From Butyrivibrio sp. (GTDB taxonomy: Bacteria > Bacillota_A > Clostridia > Lachnospirales > Lachnospiraceae), in NCBI RefSeq assembly GCF_024699075.1, contig NZ_JAILQF010000221.1, positions 1 to 8,858 on the forward strand: a DNA stretch of 8,858 nucleotides. Reading direction: 5' to 3'. The notes below the pieces were generated by a model that was not told the origin of the DNA, made no database searches, and saw only the letters and a program-made list of their open reading frames with translations. A program made the position numbers and the translations under genes. The number at the start of each line of letters is the position of its first letter. The first letter of the stretch is position 1. This document shows positions 5,584 to 8,858 of this stretch, one piece after another.

Positions 5584-5589
5584 ATTATA
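5584..5589 (-). promoter_or_regulatory. Candidate -10 box of the rhodanese gene
   Basis: A perfect TATAAT on the minus strand lies in the 67-bp gap between the phosphatase stop and the rhodanese start. No strong -35 is present at 17-18 bases upstream (TTCATT at best). The leader would be about 17 nt, just enough to hold the AGGAG. It suggests the rhodanese gene can be transcribed on its own. Confidence 0.4.
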
Positions 5590-5627
5590 CAAATGGAGTT
5601 ACAGGTTAATGAATAATAGTTGATATT

Positions 5628-7193
5628 TTAAGATTTGATTTTATTATCATCATTACATTCTTTAGCTGATCCATTATATTTAAAAGCAAGCATAGTTATA
5701 TCATCAAACTGCATTGCTTCTTTGACAAAAGAATTAATGTCTTCAGTCACAGATGCAAGAATACCTTCCGGATCTGAATTTATATTTTTATTAAGTGCAT
5801 CAATCATTCTGTCTGTTCCGAATAGTTCAAACTTAGAATTGGTTGCTTCTGTGACACCATCTGTATATACAAAGAAGGTATCTCCCGGCTCAAGCTTAAA
5901 TTCGTGCTGCTTGAAGGGCAAATCCTCCATAGTGGCAACTGCAGGTGAATGCTTGTACTTTAAAAGCTCAAATTTGCCACCTTTATGTCTGATCGCAGGA
6001 TGTTCGTGACCTGCATTAACTGCAAGTCCCTCTCCTGTTGAAAGTGATATGACAGCAAGCCATACTGTTACAAATAGTTCGGCTTTATTCCCTTCACATA
6101 GCTGGTTATTAACTTCATACAATATCTTTGAAGGATCCTCTCCAAGAAGTGCCCTGTTTTTGATAAGTGTCCTTGAAACCATCATAAAAAGGGCTGCCGG
6201 TATTCCTTTTCCTGATACGTCAGCCATAACAAGTGCTATATGATCGTCGTCTACCATGAAGAAGTCGTAGAAGTCACCTCCTACCTCCTTGGCAGGATTC
6301 ATGGACGCATACACATCAAATTCTTTTCTCTCCGGAAGATATGGAAAAATCTTAGGAAGGACATTTTCCTGAATGCTTGCAGCAAGTGATAAGTCTCTGT
6401 CTGCTGCAGCCTTTTCTATTCCCTGATTGAGGTTAAGAACGCCATATATAAGAAGTACTATCAGCATTATAGCTGATGCTATTAAAGAGAATCCATATGT
6501 CATGGCACCTATAGTACCTGCAACTAAAGGCACTATGATATATGCATAAAAAGTAGCTATCTGGAAAGCCTGAAGCTTCTTGTGCTCAAGTGTTACAACA
6601 ATAAGTGCCAGTATACTAAAAAGAAAGGTATATATAAGTGAATATGCATAAGTGGAGCTTCTACTATATATTCCATCTGCTCCTACTGTAAAATAAATTC
6701 CTGTAAATATGTTGATAATTCTGAGAAATAACGCAACAAAAAGACCACATAAAACGGCTTTCCCAAGGATTTTTATTATTTTATTATCCAGTTTTAGATA
6801 TGACATGGTATAAAACCAGAAGAAGCACACTTCGAGAGGAGCACACATATAATAAATAGTATTATCCAATAAATTCAGCAATCTTAATTTAGGAAGAGCA
6901 TCTACCATCCATGCACAGGCATCTGTGAAGCAACCAATATATGCGACTATCAAAAGAGGAAACAGATATCTTAAATCAGCTCCGTTATTTTGAATATCTA
7001 TAACAAAGCAAATAAATAGGACGTATCCCATCATCATACTTATAAGATCTGCACCTATATTCAATAGATAAATAGGTTCTAAGTGATTTATTCCTCTAAG
7101 CACAAGAAATACAAGAGTTAGTACTATCATCAGAATGCAAAACATTGATGTCCATATAAGCTTCCTGATCTGATCTTTTTTTAAATATCCCAT
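5628..7193 (-). CDS. Multi-pass membrane PP2C-type (SpoIIE/RsbU-like) serine/threonine phosphatase
   Basis: A 521-residue protein. About residues 10-255 hold seven or eight hydrophobic helices, resembling the 7TM sensor region found on some histidine kinases and phosphatases. A short helical linker (IEKAAADRDLSLAASIQENVLP, in two parts around 259-280) leads to a SpoIIE-type PP2C domain at about 290-510. Metal-binding acidic residues are all visible: GGDFYDFF (Asp307, Asp310), ADVSGKG (Asp325), YTDGVTEA (Asp445) and FDDITM (Asp497, Asp498). Such enzymes dephosphorylate anti-anti-sigma factors or similar STAS proteins, here perhaps in response to a membrane signal. The ATG at 7193 was preferred over 7205 because GGGGG lies five bases upstream and because the likely promoter sits too close to 7205. 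No STAS or anti-sigma gene is nearby, so the target is unknown. Confidence 0.92.
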   Translation of the reverse strand: MGYLKKDQIRKLIWTSMFCILMIVLTLVFLVLRGINHLEPIYLLNIGADLISMMMGYVLFICFVIDIQNNGADLRYLFPLLIVAYIGCFTDACAWMVDALPKLRLLNLLDNTIYYMCAPLEVCFFWFYTMSYLKLDNKIIKILGKAVLCGLFVALFLRIINIFTGIYFTVGADGIYSRSSTYAYSLIYTFLFSILALIVVTLEHKKLQAFQIATFYAYIIVPLVAGTIGAMTYGFSLIASAIMLIVLLIYGVLNLNQGIEKAAADRDLSLAASIQENVLPKIFPYLPERKEFDVYASMNPAKEVGGDFYDFFMVDDDHIALVMADVSGKGIPAALFMMVSRTLIKNRALLGEDPSKILYEVNNQLCEGNKAELFVTVWLAVISLSTGEGLAVNAGHEHPAIRHKGGKFELLKYKHSPAVATMEDLPFKQHEFKLEPGDTFFVYTDGVTEATNSKFELFGTDRMIDALNKNINSDPEGILASVTEDINSFVKEAMQFDDITMLAFKYNGSAKECNDDNKIKS

Positions 7194-7211
7194 TTCAGCC
7201 CCCATTACGAT

Positions 7212-7241
7212 TTTGTATCATAATAAAAATATTATGACCAA
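7212..7241 (-). promoter_or_regulatory. Candidate promoter of the phosphatase gene with palindromic spacer
   Basis: On the minus strand, TTGGTC (7236-7241) and TACAAA (7212-7217, preceded by TG-A as an extended -10) are 18 bases apart. An 18-bp inverted repeat, CATAATA-AAAA-TATTATG (7219-7236), fills the space between the two boxes. A repressor bound there would block RNA polymerase. AT-richness means the symmetry could be chance. Confidence 0.35.
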
Positions 7242-7334
7242 ATTGCTCCACTTCTACGAAAAAATAGCAATTCTTGATTATTATTTTACAATATTTTTTT
7301 TATAATACAAAACCGATTATGGGATTTTAGTTTT

Positions 7335-8843
7335 TCAGATTACTGCTTCTTCTTTTTTCTCAGCTTTTACTATCTCCTCCTGCTCTCTTTGTATAACAGG
7401 GAATGCAGAGTACATGGGTGTTATATCCTTACCATGAAATTTTCTGTCTATATAATTCTTGGTGATCTTGGAAACAGTACCGCTTAAAGTAATTACACCG
7501 ATAAGGTTAGGAATAGCCATGAGTCCGTTAAAAGTATCTGAAAGATCCCAGGCAAGTTCCAGATTCATAGTAGCTCCGATTACGATAAATACTACGAATA
7601 AAACCTTGTATCCAATAGTTGCTTTGGTTCCGAAAAGGTATTCAAAAGCCTTGGTTCCATATATGCTCCATCCAAGTGTTGTAGAAAAAGCAAATAATAG
7701 AATCGCTATAGCTATAAATGCACCACCGGCAGGTCCAAATACCACAGAGAAGGATTCGGATACAAGGGCGGTCTTTTCTGCCTGAGAGATCATAGCTCCT
7801 GTATTTAAGTCCATTACTCCACTTGTAAGAACAGCAAGAGCTGTAAGTGTACATACTACGATAGTATCTGCAAATACTTCAAATATTCCCCACATACCCT
7901 GCTGTACAGGCTCTTTAACATTAGATGCTGAGTGAACCATAACAGAAGATCCAAGACCTGCCTCGTTGGAGAAAACGCCTCTCTTCATTCCCCAGGTAAC
8001 AGCTGAGCGAACGCCTGAACCTACTATTCCGCCGCCTACTGCTTTCATGGCAAAAGCACCCTTTATAATAGCCGCAAAAGCTGGTACTATCTGACTGTAA
8101 TTAAATATAACGATTATAATGGCTCCAAGAACATAAGCAACTGCCATGAATGGAACAAGCTTCTCTGTAACAGAAGCTATTCTCTTGATACCGCCCACTA
8201 TTACAAGGCCTGCAACGAGCATAAGAACAGCGCCTGTTACCACCGAAGGGATATTAAATACTGTATTCATATTGACAGCAATCGAGTTGATCTGACTCAT
8301 ATTGCCAATTCCAAATGAAGCGATCACGCAGAAGGTTGCAAACAGTACAGCAAGAGCTTTACCAATCTTCTTGCATCCCTTCTTGTTGCCAAGTCCATCG
8401 CTTAAGTAGTACATGGCACCGCCTGACCACTCACCATGTATATTTTTTCTACGATAAAAAATACCAAGAACATTTTCAGAATAGTTGGTCATCATTCCAA
8501 AAAATGCTGTGATCCACATCCAGAAAATAGATCCGGGACCGCCTGTTGCAAGCGCAGCCGCAACTCCTGCAATATTACCTGTACCGATTGTTGCTGCAAG
8601 TGCTGTGCAAAGACTCTGGAACTGACTTATCTGTCTGTCCTCTTTGCTTGTATGCTCAGTTACTTTCTTGTTCCTGAAAATTCCTCCAAGGGTGTGCTTC
8701 ATCCAGTACTTAAAATGCGTAAGCTGAAAGCACTTTGTAAGTACTGTCATAAGAATGCCTGTTCCCACAAGAAGTACAAGCATAGGAAGTCCCCAGACAA
8801 AGCTATTAACTGCTCCATTGATATTGGCAATAAGATCAAACAT
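7335..8843 (-). CDS. Sodium:alanine/glycine symporter, AGCS family
   Basis: A 502-residue inner-membrane transporter of the AGCS family (AlsT/DagA type), which imports alanine and/or glycine with sodium. Family signatures are ALAATIGTGNIAGVA (82-96), GGPGSIFWMW (101-110), WSGGAMYYL (139-147) and GMKRGVFSNEAGLGSS (285-300). About ten to eleven hydrophobic segments are present, and the C-terminus is a charged cytoplasmic tail (KAEKKEEAVI). Length is normal for the family and nothing looks broken. The ATG at 8843 fits best: GGGAGG lies six bases before it, whereas the ATG at 8849 directly abuts that Shine-Dalgarno. No clear terminator follows the stop; the gap to the phosphatase is very AT-rich and lacks a strong stem. 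There is no functional link with the neighbours in view. Confidence 0.93.
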   Translation of the reverse strand: MFDLIANINGAVNSFVWGLPMLVLLVGTGILMTVLTKCFQLTHFKYWMKHTLGGIFRNKKVTEHTSKEDRQISQFQSLCTALAATIGTGNIAGVAAALATGGPGSIFWMWITAFFGMMTNYSENVLGIFYRRKNIHGEWSGGAMYYLSDGLGNKKGCKKIGKALAVLFATFCVIASFGIGNMSQINSIAVNMNTVFNIPSVVTGAVLMLVAGLVIVGGIKRIASVTEKLVPFMAVAYVLGAIIIVIFNYSQIVPAFAAIIKGAFAMKAVGGGIVGSGVRSAVTWGMKRGVFSNEAGLGSSVMVHSASNVKEPVQQGMWGIFEVFADTIVVCTLTALAVLTSGVMDLNTGAMISQAEKTALVSESFSVVFGPAGGAFIAIAILLFAFSTTLGWSIYGTKAFEYLFGTKATIGYKVLFVVFIVIGATMNLELAWDLSDTFNGLMAIPNLIGVITLSGTVSKITKNYIDRKFHGKDITPMYSAFPVIQREQEEIVKAEKKEEAVI

Positions 8844-8858
8844 AGACATCCTCCCTGG

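Noticed and set aside
5635..6243. Plus-strand open frames opposite the phosphatase gene
   Set aside because: They are shadows of the minus-strand PP2C coding sequence, with no ribosome binding sites or recognisable domains.
7261..7334. AT-rich gap after the AGCS gene, considered as a terminator
   Set aside because: Runs of A and T are present but no stable GC-containing stem could be formed on the minus strand.
7642..7854. 70-codon minus-strand frame inside the AGCS gene
   Set aside because: Out of frame with a well-supported transporter, with unusual Cys/Ser-rich composition typical of a shadow frame.

Overview
The window looks like chromosomal DNA of a low-GC Firmicute, most likely a plant-fibre-degrading Lachnospiraceae member of the Butyrivibrio type. 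This is inferred from gene content and AT-rich codon use: a split-type transketolase fragment, a GPH sugar symporter paired with an intracellular GH43 enzyme under a divergent AraC regulator, an AGCS alanine/glycine:sodium symporter, and a membrane-anchored PP2C/SpoIIE phosphatase. No rRNA, tRNA, CRISPR array or intact insertion sequence was seen.

Region 1 (1-603, minus strand) is debris. A transketolase C-terminal fragment has lost its N-terminal half. It is joined to a decayed copy of a tiny hydrophobic-peptide gene, and then to a 23-codon ORF that overlaps the end of the next gene by ATGA and looks like the head of a lost operon member.

Region 2 (600-4079) is a compact sugar-use locus. 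A GPH-family cation symporter and a GH43 glycosidase form a minus-strand operon with a 10-nt gap. A divergently transcribed AraC-family regulator faces them across a short intergenic region that holds an inverted repeat suited to be its operator. The likely job is import and intracellular hydrolysis of arabino- or xylo-oligosaccharides.

Region 3 (4080-5064) is a second patch of debris and small elements on the minus strand: a good 25-codon hydrophobic peptide gene (the intact relative of the decayed copy in region 1), a possible 19-codon ORF after it, a perfect 11-bp hairpin before it, the N-terminal half of a Tn554 TnpA-like tyrosine recombinase cut before its catalytic domain, and a terminator with competing alternative stems. 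Both peptide copies sit beside broken genes, which is the most unusual pattern here.

Region 4 (5150-8858) holds three intact minus-strand genes that seem to be separately transcribed: a rhodanese-domain lipoprotein, a multi-pass membrane PP2C phosphatase with an 18-bp palindrome filling its promoter spacer, and an AGCS sodium:amino acid symporter.
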